Shown: positions 12,653 through 25,182, numbered from the stretch's first letter. The stretch: DNA of 64,000 nucleotides from Holothuria scabra (GCA_037179385.1 CM074193.1:3369547-3433546), one strand, 5' to 3'. The notes: generated from the sequence alone by a model not told the origin. Made by a program: numbers and translations.

Positions 12653-12682
12653 TAAGTTCGAACGTCACTACCCCGGCGCAAG
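12653..12682 (+). CDS. Candidate 30-nt micro-exon (VSSNVTTPAQ)
   Basis: Acceptor aatggcag (weak pyrimidine tract, possible branch site gctaat) and strong donor gtaagttg bound 30 bases that are open in phase 1: (G)V-S-S-N-V-T-T-P-A-Q. Length, phase and composition match the series. It lies only in the unit-1 segment missing from unit 2. Confidence 0.35.
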
Positions 12683-13987
12683 GTAAGTTGTGTGTCTTGA
12701 AAGAGCCTTGTGCTTCCGATGGAAGGCATTGTCCGCCAAGCTTAAAATTCTTTTAACAGTTAGATTTAACAAGTTGTGAAAGTACCAATGAAAAGTCATT
12801 GAGTATTGTGTTCCTGTGAGGTGTGTAAAACAGCAAAGGGTACAACTTTTACCCTAATATCATGAAAAGTCAAGAAATTTAATTTGAGTTGAGTTAACTT
12901 GAGTTAGTTGCCAAATTTTGCATTTAAAAGCTCCAAATCATATATAACATGATTAATTATTTCATTTTTCCTTGATCACCACTATGTTGCAACTGCAACT
13001 GGTCCTTTTTCCGTCCCGAGGAAGTAACCTAGTGACTGACAATTGTCATTACCTGAGACATCTTTGAGGTAACGCCATGCTAGTCACAAGATTATATCAC
13101 AGAATACAAAGATTACAGTTTCTGTGATGCGACAAAATATCAGCATATTACCTGTCCCTCATATCATGTGGCAAAACATCTGATGTTAATTTTTGAGCAG
13201 TATTATTTTCTCTCCCTTTGTTTAGTTTAAGCAATTAGTTAATAAATAAACCAACGGTAAATTAATGTTTCAGCAGTCACATGACATAAAACAAAACCAA
13301 ACTGATAATGAATAACGTTTTGGAGTGGAAAAGATATACGTTAGTAAAAATTTTGCTGATTTTAAAAAAAAAAAAAACAGTTTGTACAATTCAAGTCAAA
13401 TACCTTATTGATTTAATTGCGTGTTGATTGAATGGTTAAATTTCAGTACCACCTGTCTTCACTAATTGGAAGGCTGCTTGCCCACACACTTTAAAAGGCA
13501 TTACGTTTTGTCTTACTTATCTATCGTGCGGCTCACCAAAATCTTGCGTTGAATAGCAGTTAATGTCTCTATAAATTAAGAATAGATGGCATTAAAGGAA
13601 GTGTTACCCTCAGCTCCTATTTGAGAAAAGGAAATTCAAATTTTCTCCTTTCAACTAAATAATAAGGTGAAATTGATTTGCAGATAGTTTACATTGAAAC
13701 CCCTTTATTCATAAGGTACTGAAGTAAGAAAACTTCCAATCAATAGAAAACAGATACTGTAAAAATAATACAGATGGACATGTCCTCATGATTTTCAAAA
13801 CATAAATGGAATTTTGAATTTCCCTTCAGAATAGATCTGATTGAAATAAGTTCATGGGTATTTTAGGAACTACGGAATTAAAGTCTTAATTAAATGGTTT
13901 CTGCGCTCTTGCATCAGTGATTCCACTAACATGAGTGTTGAGTATTTAGAGGAACAAGAATATAATACACAGGTATTGCTTTTTTAG

Positions 13988-14035
13988 TTTTTCGTAACAT
14001 CACTACACATTCACTTAATATACTGCGAACTTCTG
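13988..14035 (+). CDS. Weak candidate 48-nt exon
   Basis: An acceptor-like tttttag and donor gtaagg enclose 48 bases open in phase 1. Unit 2 keeps a donor-like site (15936 region) but lacks the acceptor AG. It is longer than the other candidates and of different composition (Ile, Leu, Arg, Asn), so chance is quite possible. Confidence 0.15.
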
Positions 14036-14336
14036 GTAAGGCAGTTAGTTATGGTAAGAGTTAATTCTTTCTAGCCCAATCACTGTTGTCAAAAAGTCGC
14101 CCCACTTGCCACAGCAATATATTTTTCAATATTCTTAGCCTCCACGTCATTCGTGAGGACAAAACGATGGAACACCTATCGCACTCATAGAAATTCGCCC
14201 TGAACTTGTAACAGAAGATGTGCGTATTTGACTGGTGGAGATATCAACTGTCTCCACTTGTCGGTACCGGTTTTTCCCCCAAAGGAGGTCGTACTTTTTG
14301 CTCTGTGACATCGTATCCATAAGGTCTATTGTGGAG

Positions 14337-16020
14337 TAGTAGGTCTTTTATGGTTCAATTTTCACAAAAGTGATTCTTTGTTGGAAAATTGAGTTAAGGG
14401 ACATAAATTAAAATATAGCATGTGGGATACAGCTTTTCCTTGTTTAAGGTTAGCCCTTAGGTGTTCAACCATACAACTGAGGGACCAGGAGTATATCTGT
14501 TACCCAAAACGTTTGTTAAAAGCTGACTTGGTATCACATAGCTTGAATAGATTGAATATGTTGTTAGGTAAAAACATATTAAAGAAGTGTCAAAATGTTC
14601 AGTATGCTTTTCTTTCTTGGTAGATTTCCTCAATTCCACCTTATTTATGCTCTGCTCAGTTAAATATCACGATGAGCCAAATTTTGGCCGTAAAAGAGCA
14701 AAAGGGAACAACTTTCACCTTACTATCATGAATATGTCAAGGAATATATTTTGAGTTGAGTTAAATTGAGTTAGTTGCCAATTACAATCGCAGAAATGTT
14801 GCAACCACATAGAACATCTAAATTTTGCAGTAAGTGTTCCAAATCATAGGAAACTTGTCTTACTATTTCACTCTTGCTTGAGTACCACTCTGTTGGAACC
14901 AAAACTGGTCCCTTTTTCAGCCCGAGGAAGTAACCAAGTGACTGACACTGGTCATCACAATAGACATCACTAAAGTAATGCCATGCTAGTCGAAAATTTC
15001 TATCACAGAATACGAAGACTACAATTTTTGTTGTATGACAAAATTTCAGCATATTACTTGTCTCTTTCTATATCATACGGCAAATCATCTGTGGTTACTT
15101 TCGCACAGAATCATTCCCTTTCCATTGTTTAGTTTAAGCAAATTGTTTATAAATAAACCAACTGTAAAGTGTTTCAGCAGTCGCATTAATTAATAAAAAA
15201 CCCAACTGATCATAGAAACCGTTTTGAATGGAAAATATATACGTCATTAGAAAGTTTGCTAATTTACTTTAAAGCCTGTACAGTTTAAGTCAAATACCTT
15301 GAAGTAATCATTAATTGATGTAATGGTTAAATTTGAATTACTCCTGTCTTCACTTATTGGAAGGTTGCTCGCTCATACACGTTAAATGGCATTACGTTTT
15401 GTCTAGCTGATATATCGTGCGGTCTACCATAATCTTGCGTTGAATGGCTTTAAATGGTTCTTTAACTTCACAACCGAAGGCACGAAAGGAAGAGTTGATT
15501 ACATTTGTTATTCGTGAAAGGGGAATTTTAAATTTTCCCATTTTAAACTTAATATCAAGTTAAACAAATTTCATTTGGAGGTAGCGTACAAAGAAATCCC
15601 CTTAATCCGAAGGCACTGAAGTTAGAAAACCACCAATGAATAGAACACAGATGCTGTATATGTACAAGAGATGGAGAGGTTCTCATGATTTTCAAAGGAT
15701 AAATGGAATTTTGAGTTTTTCCTTCAGGTTAGTGCTAATTGAAATAAGTACATGGGTATTTCAGGAACTGTGGAATTTAAGTGTTAATTTAATAATGTCT
15801 GCGCTTTTTGCATCAGTTTTGTCACCTTATGTGAGTGTTGAGTATTAAGAAAAAATAAGAACGTAACAAAATTATATCGCTCTTTACATTTTTCGTAACA
15901 TCACTGCACATTAACTTTATATCCTGTGCACTCGTTGTAAGTTAATTAGATCTGATAAGTGTTCGCCTGGTCTCCCCCAACCACTGTTATTAAATGTTCG
16001 CCCCATTTGCCACAGCAATG
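14337..16020 (+). repeat. Diverged tandem duplication, unit 2
   Basis: Direct repeat of 12165-14115 with many substitutions and small indels. ORFs inside (14420, 14771 minus, 15636) do not correspond to conserved ORFs in unit 1 and are taken as noise. Confidence 0.75.
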
Positions 16021-18470
16021 AAGTGTGTGACAGGTATTTCCCCTCTGGACATGTCACTACCGTTAAAAGTTCACACACTCCGCATCATGTACTGTATCAT
16101 AATAGCCTGATGTCTCCTGAGAGCTTTCCGCTGAAGTCTGCTTACATTTTAAAATCGCTTAGATTCGGTTATTTTTTATCAAATAAGATAATTAATAAAA
16201 ATTATAAATTCGAGAGAATTGTGTTATTGGGCTGCATATATCTCTTACTGTGACAACAATAATCAGTCCATTTAAATTAACACCACCTCATACATGCAGT
16301 CACGCTTTCGCGTTACTCCCAACTTTTAACATAATAAGAGCTCCCCATTCAATTTTCAGATACCCATTTTCTCTCTCATTGCTTGAATCGGTTCTAAACA
16401 GTAGATTGTGTTAGATAATTGAGCGAATTTTATCTAGATCCATCCCAACCGACAAAAAACAATTATAACCTCAACAGTCAGCAACGAAGCCACCACCTAC
16501 AGCTGTAACAAGCACAAAAGTTATTGGCCTCAACCACAAACAATAATCGCTTTGATCTCTTTTGTCATAACCGTCATTTTTGTTTCTCTATTTGATTTTA
16601 ACACAGATTCAAAATAATGTCGAAAATATTTTCGAGTCGACAAGAAATTTCCTCACTGGCTAATAATAGCTCTAATCCCAAACCTAATCTCTAACCCCCC
16701 CCCCCCTCTCCCGCCAAAAAAGAGAATACAGTCGATACAATACAATGACGACAACTTATCAAGAAACTTCTTGTTAAACGGTGCGCATCTACCTTCTTTT
16801 GCCACTTTTTAAAGAATCAATTCTGTTGATATTGCATGTTACATCACACTCGATCACAAAAAATCGAACCCTTCCTAGAATTCGGATAATTCGGATAAAG
16901 ATTGTTGAAAAGGATACTTGGCACAGTTGAGAATCAAAAGAAAAATTACTTTGCTTTAGTAAAGTAGAACTGGAAAAGAGTGAAATCCTTTGCATTTCAC
17001 ACATTAGCTCCAGGGCAGTTTTAACTTAAAATGAATGTAGATAGTTATTATGTAATAACCCTGTATAAATGCATCAAATTAAGAGATAACATCTCTTGGC
17101 AAAATAGAAAATGCTATAATAGATACTAATGGGCTTGTGTACTTTATAGGTACAAATATTTCTTTGTCACAATATAAGAAGACGAATTTAACGCCCTCAG
17201 TTCGTGACTTTCTTGTGAGGAAATATTTCGTAATGAGAAAATACCTTTAATCGTTGTAATACTATATTGAAATATCAGGCATTATTTCTCTAGAACTGTT
17301 CATGGCTTTGTTTTGAAAACTTCAAACTGTCTTTTTTGACAAAGTTAGAGATTAAAATGTGACATTTGAAAAAATTTGTTCTATGTCTGGCCTTTTCAAC
17401 AACTGTTATCAATGTCAATTACACGCCCATTTACCATATTTAGAAATAGCTCTGGGGGTTGATAATTTTAACAAGTTGTCTAAGATTGAAATGAGAGGGT
17501 TTCTGATCATTCGATACACGAGATAATCAATGCATGAATAAGATGATTTCATTTATGCCAGCACCTTTCAACATTTGTTTTGGCTATGTGTCATTTACAC
17601 CTAAGTTGGGATCCAATTGGACAAGAATAGGTAATGAAATCTTGTGTTCATTGGAGCATGTTTTTCGAGTAATATAGTAGTGAAAAGGTTCGTTGATTTA
17701 ATTTTTATCTAAAAAATGTAAAGTAATGCTTGTGACACAGATCACAATAAAGTTGTAGTTCATTATTTTTATTAAATATTTTTAGACACAATGTATGCAT
17801 GTATATGACTGTTTATACATGGAAGCGATATTTCTTGCTGTCCCATATTAAAATCCTAAGGGACTCTCAGTCCTAAGTGTGTGGTTGGAAATGTACAAAG
17901 GGTAAAAACAAAATTGAAAAATTCTGTAAACAAAACATCGATATCCTTCTCTTCTCGCGGTCTGAAGTTATACGAGAAACAAAAGGCTCGTTTCTAATGC
18001 TTTGCTCCTAGTGGGAACAATAATGTCACCTAGAAGAAGAAAAATCAAGAAAACTATGTTACTTTTTCGCTATGTCTTGCTCAAACATCCTATTTAACCA
18101 ATATTAAAGATAATTATTGGCCGTTTCCTTTTAAATATTTGCTCCTCATAGAAGTAGAACGTTGTATGGCCCAAACAAAGAAACGAATTGATAAGCTCTT
18201 GGAGACACAGGAACAAACATCTACTGTGTAATTATTCTAATAGGTAATGTATCTTGGCTCGCTGTAAACCGTTCTTGCCTGTTCACAACGAACACAGAAC
18301 GAACACGTACTTTAAAACGGACACGTTCAAAAGCATCGAACACATACGTATTTAACGTTATTGACAGCATTCTAATTCAGGCTTTTGAAGAGTGAGGACC
18401 TACATTATTGGCCCTTACGAAACAGTTCTGTAAAGCTATGTTGTAAGAACTTATTGCAACCTTTTCAATG
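16021..18470. other. No gene recognised
   Basis: AT-rich sequence with a poly-C run near 16696-16708. Several ORFs of 60-76 codons show no domain. No splice-bounded micro-exon, tRNA or transposon ends were convincing. Confidence 0.45.
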
Positions 18471-18485
18471 TATATATATATATTT

Positions 18486-18745
18486 GCCTAATTCGGCACC
18501 TATAGGGGAAAGTTGTTGTTGAAAAGTCGACCTTAGGGGAACAAATTTTGGGGCGAAATATAAGTTTCGCCCTAACGTTTCTGCACACTTTTTCTATAAG
18601 AATACGTAAACGGACAAGGGCGCCCTCCTAGATTTTCAAAGATATACAATTACTTCAAAGTTGTCAAATTTACGGACACTTAGCTGTTAACACGAGCAGA
18701 TGCCCGGTCATTGAAATAACGTTGTTTGTATGTTTAGACATTAGC
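18486..18745 (-). mobile_element. Solo arm of a foldback element
   Basis: Matches one arm plus loop of the 24401-24997 foldback element: shared words include ggcgaaatataagtttcgcc, ctataagaatacgtaaacgg and gacaagggcgccctcctag. It begins directly after a short (TA)n run (18470-18485). The two 24.4-kb arms and this copy make three arms in the window. No coding capacity. Confidence 0.75.
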
Positions 18746-19553
18746 AGTCTATGGTAGAATAATACAAGACACCTACTGTTTTTCGAATTTCTCGGACAAA
18801 CCACAGGCAATCTCTTTTTTAACCTGGTCCTTTTCTTGTCCAACACGTGTTTTATCCAACAAATTAGTCAGCGAAGCAAATTCGTTAAAAAATGCATGGC
18901 CGAAAGACGATAATGATACGTCAGTTGTACTTAAAATCATTTGGGGTCTTCTATTGCTTTCTAGGCTTTGAAAAAATGCACAAATTCGATTTGACATATT
19001 TTCCTGACCAACGTACCCAAACTACTGCATCTCCCATTACAAGTACATGCCACGTTACTCACGTGACGAGTTCTTCGACTAAGGGACTAAGTGACTTAGG
19101 GTATAATTGATTGAAAGCTTTGAATTTATCCTGCAGATCAGAGGCTGAATGGAAAAAGCTGGTTTGAAGGCTTTATGTACCTAAAAAGATTATTTGCCTT
19201 TGCAATGTCTATGTTTAAGACTAAAGCTGTTTTTCCCTTGTATAGGGATTTTGGAAAATACCGTGACGTTTGAAAGAATCCGCAGCCTCTACACCCTTAA
19301 ATATAACCAAATCATAACCTTTTTTGTTGTCACACCAATACATCTTGTCAAAAGCAAATACAAAATTTCGGCCAACAGGCTATTATATATTCCATCTCTT
19401 AAAAATGTTTGGTCCACAAATTTTGCTTACCAAATAAAGTTTCATGATTTGCGAAATATCATAGGAACTACACTCATACAACAATAAAAATCCTCATTTT
19501 TCTGTCACCTTTATGATACATTCCTTCTTTTTTTATTTTTTCACTCCGACCAG

Positions 19554-19565
19554 ATCAAAATGAAG
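19554..19565 (+). CDS. Candidate 12-nt micro-exon (DQNE)
   Basis: A long T-rich tract (ttctttttttattttttcactccgaccag) precedes ATCAAAATGAAG and donor gtaggt. Phase 1 reading is D-Q-N-E. One of the better acceptors in the window. Confidence 0.45.
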
Positions 19566-19645
19566 GTAGGTACAAATTGCACTCCTTGCCACATCATTCT
19601 TTATTGTTATTTATTTGTTATTGCTGCTGTAACTTTTGTTTGCAG

Positions 19646-19660
19646 AAAAGTTTGTAAAAG
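19646..19660 (+). CDS. Weak candidate 15-nt micro-exon
   Basis: Acceptor ttttgtttgcag, 15 bases, donor gtgaat. Phase 1 gives (E)-K-F-V-K. It lies only 80 bp after the 19554 exon; composition is unlike the others and the donor is mediocre. Confidence 0.2.
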
Positions 19661-20990
19661 GTGAATTTAGTGATGTCTTTCGAGAGAGGACCTTACCCAT
19701 GAAGTAGATGAGAACCTTCTTCTATCTCCATATCAGTTAGGGGACACCGTATAAACTTAAAAAGGAGCCTTTAAATAGTCTATTCATAAAAGCTAGCCAA
19801 ATTGGTTATTTAATCGACACATTTTTCTAAGATTTGACAAGGACTCAAATCATATTAGCCAATAACATGCCCAGAGTAACTTCCAAGCTCGCTTGATGTA
19901 TTAAATTTACTTCGTTACACTATTGTGACATCTAAATGGACTTAAAGCAGACCTGTACAACACAACCTTTTCACGTGCGATTAAACATTGACGTACAAGA
20001 CTGGGATAAACTGCCCCGACCAATATTCCCATCTTAAATTTCTGCAAAATTTGAAGTGAATGGGAATGAATCTGATAAAAAATCGTGCAGCTGTCTGAGC
20101 TTTAAAAGTAACTGCCATTGTTAAAACTACACATAAATTTTGCCTGAAATCTTAAAATGATGTGTCTGAAAATGTAAAAAATATTTTTGCAAAGTTTAAG
20201 AGATTTCAAAAACTCGCCGCACATTTGGGTAGATCAAAAAGGTTTGATTTGTACTTTAAAAGAATTTATAGTCTTGAACAAAAAAATACCCGTAATAGTC
20301 AATATTACAATTCTTAAGAACATCTGCTGGAAAAAGTACTATGGTCACTTGATAAGGGTGATGTGCCGCGAAACGTGCTTTTGATAGAGTGAGTGAGCTT
20401 ATGCTCCTTTAGGCCTTAGTATTGCTTCCAATTTGTTAGAAAATAGACTGTTGTATACGGCCTACTCTAGGATTAGGGATATAGTAATAACTATGAAAAT
20501 AACTTCTTTGAGTCCTTTCCTGAAAAATGCAAATGAAGATAGCGATACATTCAGGAAGCCAAGGCTTCAGAGAAGTAATCATTCTTCGGTCTGTTTTTAA
20601 ATTTTTCTCTAAATGGACGATTTTATGAAACTTTCAATTTGAATGCTTTCAAAAGTTTGCGCTCAAGGAACACAAAAAAAAAACAAAAAAAACCCAAGAA
20701 TCGTTATATATAAAGTAAAGTTTTTTTATGGAGCATGAAAACAATGACCAACTTTTTTGGCTCAAAGAGCACAAACACTTTTCTCTACCCCACAACATAC
20801 TGAATTCTGCAAAAAATTGCCCGAAAAAAAACTAGGTTAGGGTTGTTACCATTCGTCAAATAACCAATTGGAGAGTGTTCAAGTTCACGCAATTCCCAAT
20901 AGTGAGTCATCTCACCTGCCCGACAGTAGACGGCAATGGTAATGAAAATCGGATACCTATTTTTCAACCAATTTGAATGATTTACAGTAG
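19661..20990. other. No gene recognised
   Basis: AT-rich sequence with short A runs near 20673-20693. ORFs at 20187 and 20785 (minus) are unrecognised. No repeat relation to the rest of the window was seen. Confidence 0.4.
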
Positions 20991-20994
20991 TGTG

Positions 20995-21112
20995 TGTATA
21001 TATATATATATATAGAAACTGAAGAAACTACACTTCCTTTTCTATATATATATATATATACATATATATACATATATATATATCTATATATATACATATA
21101 TATATATAAAAG
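20995..21112. repeat. Interrupted (TA)n microsatellite
   Basis: Two (TA)-rich runs around a short unique segment. It directly abuts the 3' end of the minus-strand Penelope-like copy, as a (TA)n run also does at the 3' end of the plus-strand copy. Confidence 0.9.
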
Positions 21113-21149
21113 AATAAGTAGAAAACACCACAAATATGACAATATTAGA

Positions 21150-21215
21150 GCACATACAAGATAAGAGAAACGTATATTTCAAAGAAACCTGTCTTCGTCA
21201 TCAGCGTCAATGCGG
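21150..21215 (-). ncRNA. Degenerate hammerhead-like motif at the 3' end of element A
   Basis: On the minus strand CTGATGA (21204-21198) is followed by a possible stem II (GAAGA paired with TCTTT) and GAAA (21180-21177). A minimal stem III (ATAT) and a short stem I (ACG with CGT) can be drawn. There is an extra base before stem II and the closing pair is weak. Penelope-like elements are known to carry hammerhead ribozymes in their terminal repeats, which favours a real but decayed motif. Confidence 0.35.
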
Positions 21216-21528
21216 AGTAGAGAAAAATTTAGGAGCAACAAAAAACAAAAAAAAAAAAAGAAATACAAATCCTACCGAGAATGTTAAACAGTACCGGCTT
21301 CCCTGTGATTCACAGAAGGGAAGTCGCTCAAAACACCAAGGTCTTTGTTTAGGCCGCGGGTATGTGTGGACAGTTTAAGCATCCATTTGCTTTCGGATTT
21401 ATGCCTTTGAGTGAGAGATGGGTAATTAGAATTGAGTAGGATACATCTTAAATTAGACAAAGAGTGGTTTGAGTTACTAGTGAAATGTTTGGATATAGGA
21501 TAATTTATTGATTTATCTAGAATAGTTT

Positions 21529-21624
21529 TTTGTGGTTGTTAAACCTCAGTCTAAATTTGGTGCCGGTCTGACCCACATAGTTGCCTTTCTCACACACGTT
21601 GCAGCACAGTAAATAAACTACATT
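21529..21624 (-). pseudogene. GIY-YIG endonuclease domain of Penelope-like copy A
   Basis: The domain shows VVYLLCC, then C-xx-C-type cysteines (LCCNVCEKG), then NYVGQTGTKFRLRFNNHK with the GIY-YIG YVG core and the conserved Arg. A Cys-rich stretch (GTACNIRPPPLNCD) precedes it. In this family it nicks target DNA for primed reverse transcription. The ORF is frameshifted from the RT part, so the copy is probably dead. Confidence 0.8.
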
Positions 21625-22336
21625 AGCCGTGTCACAGTTTAAGGGAGGGGGACGGATGTTACAAGCAGTGCCCGGAGGGGTAAAAGTTTCGTCAGTGATA
21701 ATAAAAGGGCACACCTGACACCTAGGCTGGCCACACTTTTTGTTGCCTGCGTTTCCAGCAGTTCAGAGATTGAACTGTCTGCCCGAAGAATAGCAAAATC
21801 TGAACGAATACATGTATGTAAATTTTCTGTTTTAGACGAATTATCAAAAACAACTGGAATACGTGTATTTTCAACTTTAGTTTTGTAAGGCAGTAGTTTG
21901 TCCCGGTTGTGACAGGAAGCCTCGCTGATTCCCGCATTTATAACGGGTAGTGGGTACTCATTATTAAGAAAAAAATCCACGAGGTTATTAACATGTTTTT
22001 CGTATTCGGGCTGGGTAGAACAAATACGTTTGATTCTAATGCATTGAGAAAACACAATAGACTTTTTCAAACTTAAGTGATGCGAGCTCTTGAAATTGAG
22101 GTAGCCATGGGTATCTGTTGGTTTACAATAAAGTGTCGTAGCTATGGAACCATTGTTAAGTTTAACTAGTACGTCAAGGAAAGGAATTTCCTCGGCAGAA
22201 AAATCAAATTTGAACTTAATAGAAGGATGAAAAGCATTGCAAAATGATACAAAAGAGAGTAAAATGGGTAGGCCATGCGGCCAAATAAAAAAGATGTCGT
22301 CAATATATCTAAGTGCAACGGCTGTAAGGGGTAATA

Positions 22337-23575
22337 ATTTAAACAAATTTATCGAAACTTGTACCAGAAACTCCAACTCAGCCCATCGTAATCTACGACA
22401 AGACGAACGATCTGCCATCCGTTCTCTAAAAACAAACAGCAACATAATTATAAAGCAAGCTGATAAAGGAGGTGCTGTCACTGTTTAAAACCGGGTTGAT
22501 TACATAGAGGAGGCGGAATCTCAACTTAACAACCATAATTTCTATAGAAAGCTTGCCTCTAATCCGTGTCCAATATTTGAGAAGGAACTGCAGTATCTCG
22601 TTAACTCTTTTTCCTCTGACCTAGCTGTTAAGGTAAATCTGTACATTCCTAAGTCACCTATCCCAGGTACATTTTATACAATACCTAAATTACATAAAGT
22701 TTCGAAACTAGTTGAGGCCAAATTGTCCTCTCCGAATGCCCCTACTAATGCCGCAAGTCTCAGCCCACGTCAATTATTTAATTTGGCCAAATCTCTAAAT
22801 GTTTCCCCGCCCGGTAGGCCTATTGTTTCTTGTATCGGTACGCTTACTGAGCACTTAAGTGGGTTTGCCGACAGTATGCTTAATCCCCTTTTACCTACCC
22901 TCAGAAGTTACATTCAAGATACTACTCATTTTCTTTGAACTCTTAACGAAATAAAACCCCTCCCGCCCGATTCCTTCTTATCACTATGGATGTAAGTGCG
23001 TTATACACCAATATACCACATGAAGATGGTATCCTAGCCTGTGAAAAGATTTTGTCTTTTAACGGTTATTCTCAACCATTCATTAAGGATTTCACCGACA
23101 TTATTTAATTTATTCTTACTCACAATCATTTTAAATTTAATGGCCAGCATTATCTCCAAACGTGCGGCACTGCCATGACTACTAGAATGGCACCTAATTA
23201 TGCCGTAATTTTCATGGCTGACCTTGAAACCAGAATGCTGGCAGATTACCCCTTAATGCCGTCGCACTTTCATAGATATATTGACGACATCTTTTTTATT
23301 TGGCCACATGGCCTACCCAACTTACATTCTTTTGTATCATTTTGCAATGCTTTTCATCCTTCTATTAAGTTCACATTTGATTTTTCTTCCAAAGAAATTC
23401 CTTTCCTTGGCGTACTAGTTAAACTTAACAATGGTTCCATTGCTACGACACTTTATTGACGCTGATGACGAAGACAGGTGTCTTTGAAATATACCTTTCC
23501 CTTATCTTGTATGTGCTCTAATATTGTCATATTTGTGGTGTTTTCTACTTATTCTTTTATATTACACGGAGCATA
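22337..23575 (+). mobile_element. Penelope-like element B: RT without endonuclease
   Basis: Plus-strand remnants in order: an N-terminal block with IIIKQADKGGAVTV (22440-22485), PGRPIVSCIGT (22810-22845), MDVSALYTNIPHEDG (RT motif A, about 22987), GTA-MTTRMAPNYAVIF (motif B, 23169-23215), and YIDDIFFIW (motif C, about 23276). The frame ends just after IATTLY at 23459 and jumps straight to the family's 3' terminus (23460 on), so the endonuclease is deleted. In-frame stops lie near 22487, 22938 and 23106 with at least one frameshift; the copy is dead. Its 3' end leads into (TA)n. Confidence 0.85.
23452..23500 (+). ncRNA. Degenerate hammerhead-like motif at the 3' end of element B
   Basis: CTGATGA (23462-23468), a possible stem II (GAAGAC with GTCTTT around an AGGT loop), and GAAA (23486-23489), then TATA. 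Stem I pairing is poorer than in element A. The counterpart terminus of A shows the same layout. Confidence 0.3.
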
Positions 23576-23586
23576 CCGGACTTACT

Positions 23587-23587
<1 letters not shown>

Positions 23588-23674
<87 letters not shown>
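23588..23674. repeat. (TA)n microsatellite
   Basis: About 87 bp of TA repeat between Penelope-like element B and the tRNA-like units. ORFs of alternating Tyr-Ile across it are artefacts. Confidence 0.95.
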
Positions 23675-23678
<4 letters not shown>

Positions 23679-23806
23679 CGTTCGATTTACCATACTTCGA
23701 CCTACTGAATATTCAATTACCCCGCTTGGGGACTTACCATGGTAACAGGAGAGAAAATTGAGGGCGGCAGGTATAAGAACCCTAGTCTACGTCTATAATC
23801 ACAAGT

Positions 23807-23877
23807 GTCACGATGCCCGAGTGGTTAAGGCGGTCGCCATGTACGCGACAGACGCGGGTTCAAGTCCTGGTCGTGAC
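23807..23877 (+). tRNA. tRNA-like sequence, copy 1
   Basis: The acceptor strands GTCACGA and TCGTGAC pair perfectly. A box-like TGCCCGAGTGG and B box GGTTCAAGTCC fit RNA polymerase III internal promoters. The anticodon stem GTCGC/GCGAC is perfect around loop CATGTAC, giving anticodon TGT (Thr) but with A instead of U at position 33. The D arm looks like Ser/Leu tRNAs, yet there is no long variable arm. The mixed features suggest a tRNA-derived repeat or pseudo-tRNA. Confidence 0.55.
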
Positions 23878-24125
23878 TTAATTTCCTCTCTAAATTTATT
23901 TCTTATTTCCCTTGTTCATTAGGGCTAATGCCAATGCTTGGGACTAATTTCAATTTCAAAATCGAACTTAAACACTCCTTTCGACCTATTCATTCAACGT
24001 TCGATTTTCCATACTTCGACCTACTGAATATTCAATTACCCCGCTTGGGGACTTACCATGGTAACAGGAGAGAAAATTGAGGGCGGCAGGTATAAGAACC
24101 CTAGTCTACGTCTAAAATTACAAGT

Positions 24126-24196
24126 GTCATGATCCCCGAGTGGTTAAGGCGGTCGCCATGTACGCGACAGACCCGGGTTCAGGCCCTGGTCGTGAC
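24126..24196 (+). tRNA. tRNA-like sequence, copy 2
   Basis: Same fold as copy 1 with a few changes: acceptor GTCATGA against TCGTGAC (one wobble pair), improved T stem (CCGGG/CCTGG), but B box GGTTCAGGCCC departs from consensus. The anticodon stem-loop is identical, including A33. Confidence 0.5.
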
Positions 24197-24306
24197 TTAA
24201 GTTCCTCTCTGAATTTATTTCTTATTTCCCTTGTTCATTAGGGCTAATGCCAATGCTTGGGACTAATTTCAATTTCAAAATCGAACTTTAACACTCCTTT
24301 CGACCT

Positions 24307-24337
24307 ATATATATATATATATTTATATAAAAATATG

Positions 24338-24404
<67 letters not shown>
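24307..24404. repeat. (TA)n-rich microsatellite
   Basis: Interrupted TA/TG repeat between the tRNA-like tandem and the foldback element. Confidence 0.9.

Positions 24405-25180
<776 letters not shown>

Positions 25181-25182
<2 letters not shown>

Larger units (their letters stand above)
12165..14115 (+). repeat. Diverged tandem duplication, unit 1
   Basis: Aligns in the same orientation with 14337-16020, starting at ggtcttttatggttca and ending near cccacttgccacagcaat. Divergence is visibly higher than in the 1-7000/58069-64000 pair. Unit 1 carries an extra segment (about 12515-12780) absent from unit 2, which contains the 12653 candidate exon. Confidence 0.75.
21113..22336 (-). mobile_element. 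Penelope-like element A: RT C-terminus plus GIY-YIG endonuclease
   Basis: On the minus strand, from about 22320 down, the frame opens with RYIDDIFFIWPHG (RT motif C with the YIDD catalytic pair), then IPFLDVLVKLNNGS, the thumb-like region, and after a frameshift near 21720 a GIY-YIG endonuclease: NVVYLLCC (about 21624) and YVGQT followed by an Arg-containing helix (to 21529). This order is diagnostic of Penelope-like elements. The RT N-terminus is missing; the copy is 5'-truncated at 22336, where it meets a second copy in opposite orientation. The 3' end carries a hammerhead-like motif and runs into (TA)n. Confidence 0.85.
23674..24306 (+). repeat. Two tandem 319-bp tRNA-like (SINE-like) units
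   Basis: Two direct copies begin with ttcaacgttcgatt (23674 and 23993), each with a 130-bp leader, a 71-bp tRNA-like head, a tail with gggctaatgccaatgcttggg, and an end at tcgacctat. Identity is very high. The tail also occurs, diverged and inverted, at 25181-25355. Whether this is a tRNA-derived SINE or a duplicated tRNA locus is open; the shared tail elsewhere favours a mobile repeat. Confidence 0.75.

Noticed and set aside
21639..22481. 280-codon ORF on the minus strand, the longest in the window
   Set aside because: It is the RT C-terminal part of Penelope-like copy A running past a junction and a frameshift into antisense of another copy; annotated as a mobile element, not a host gene.
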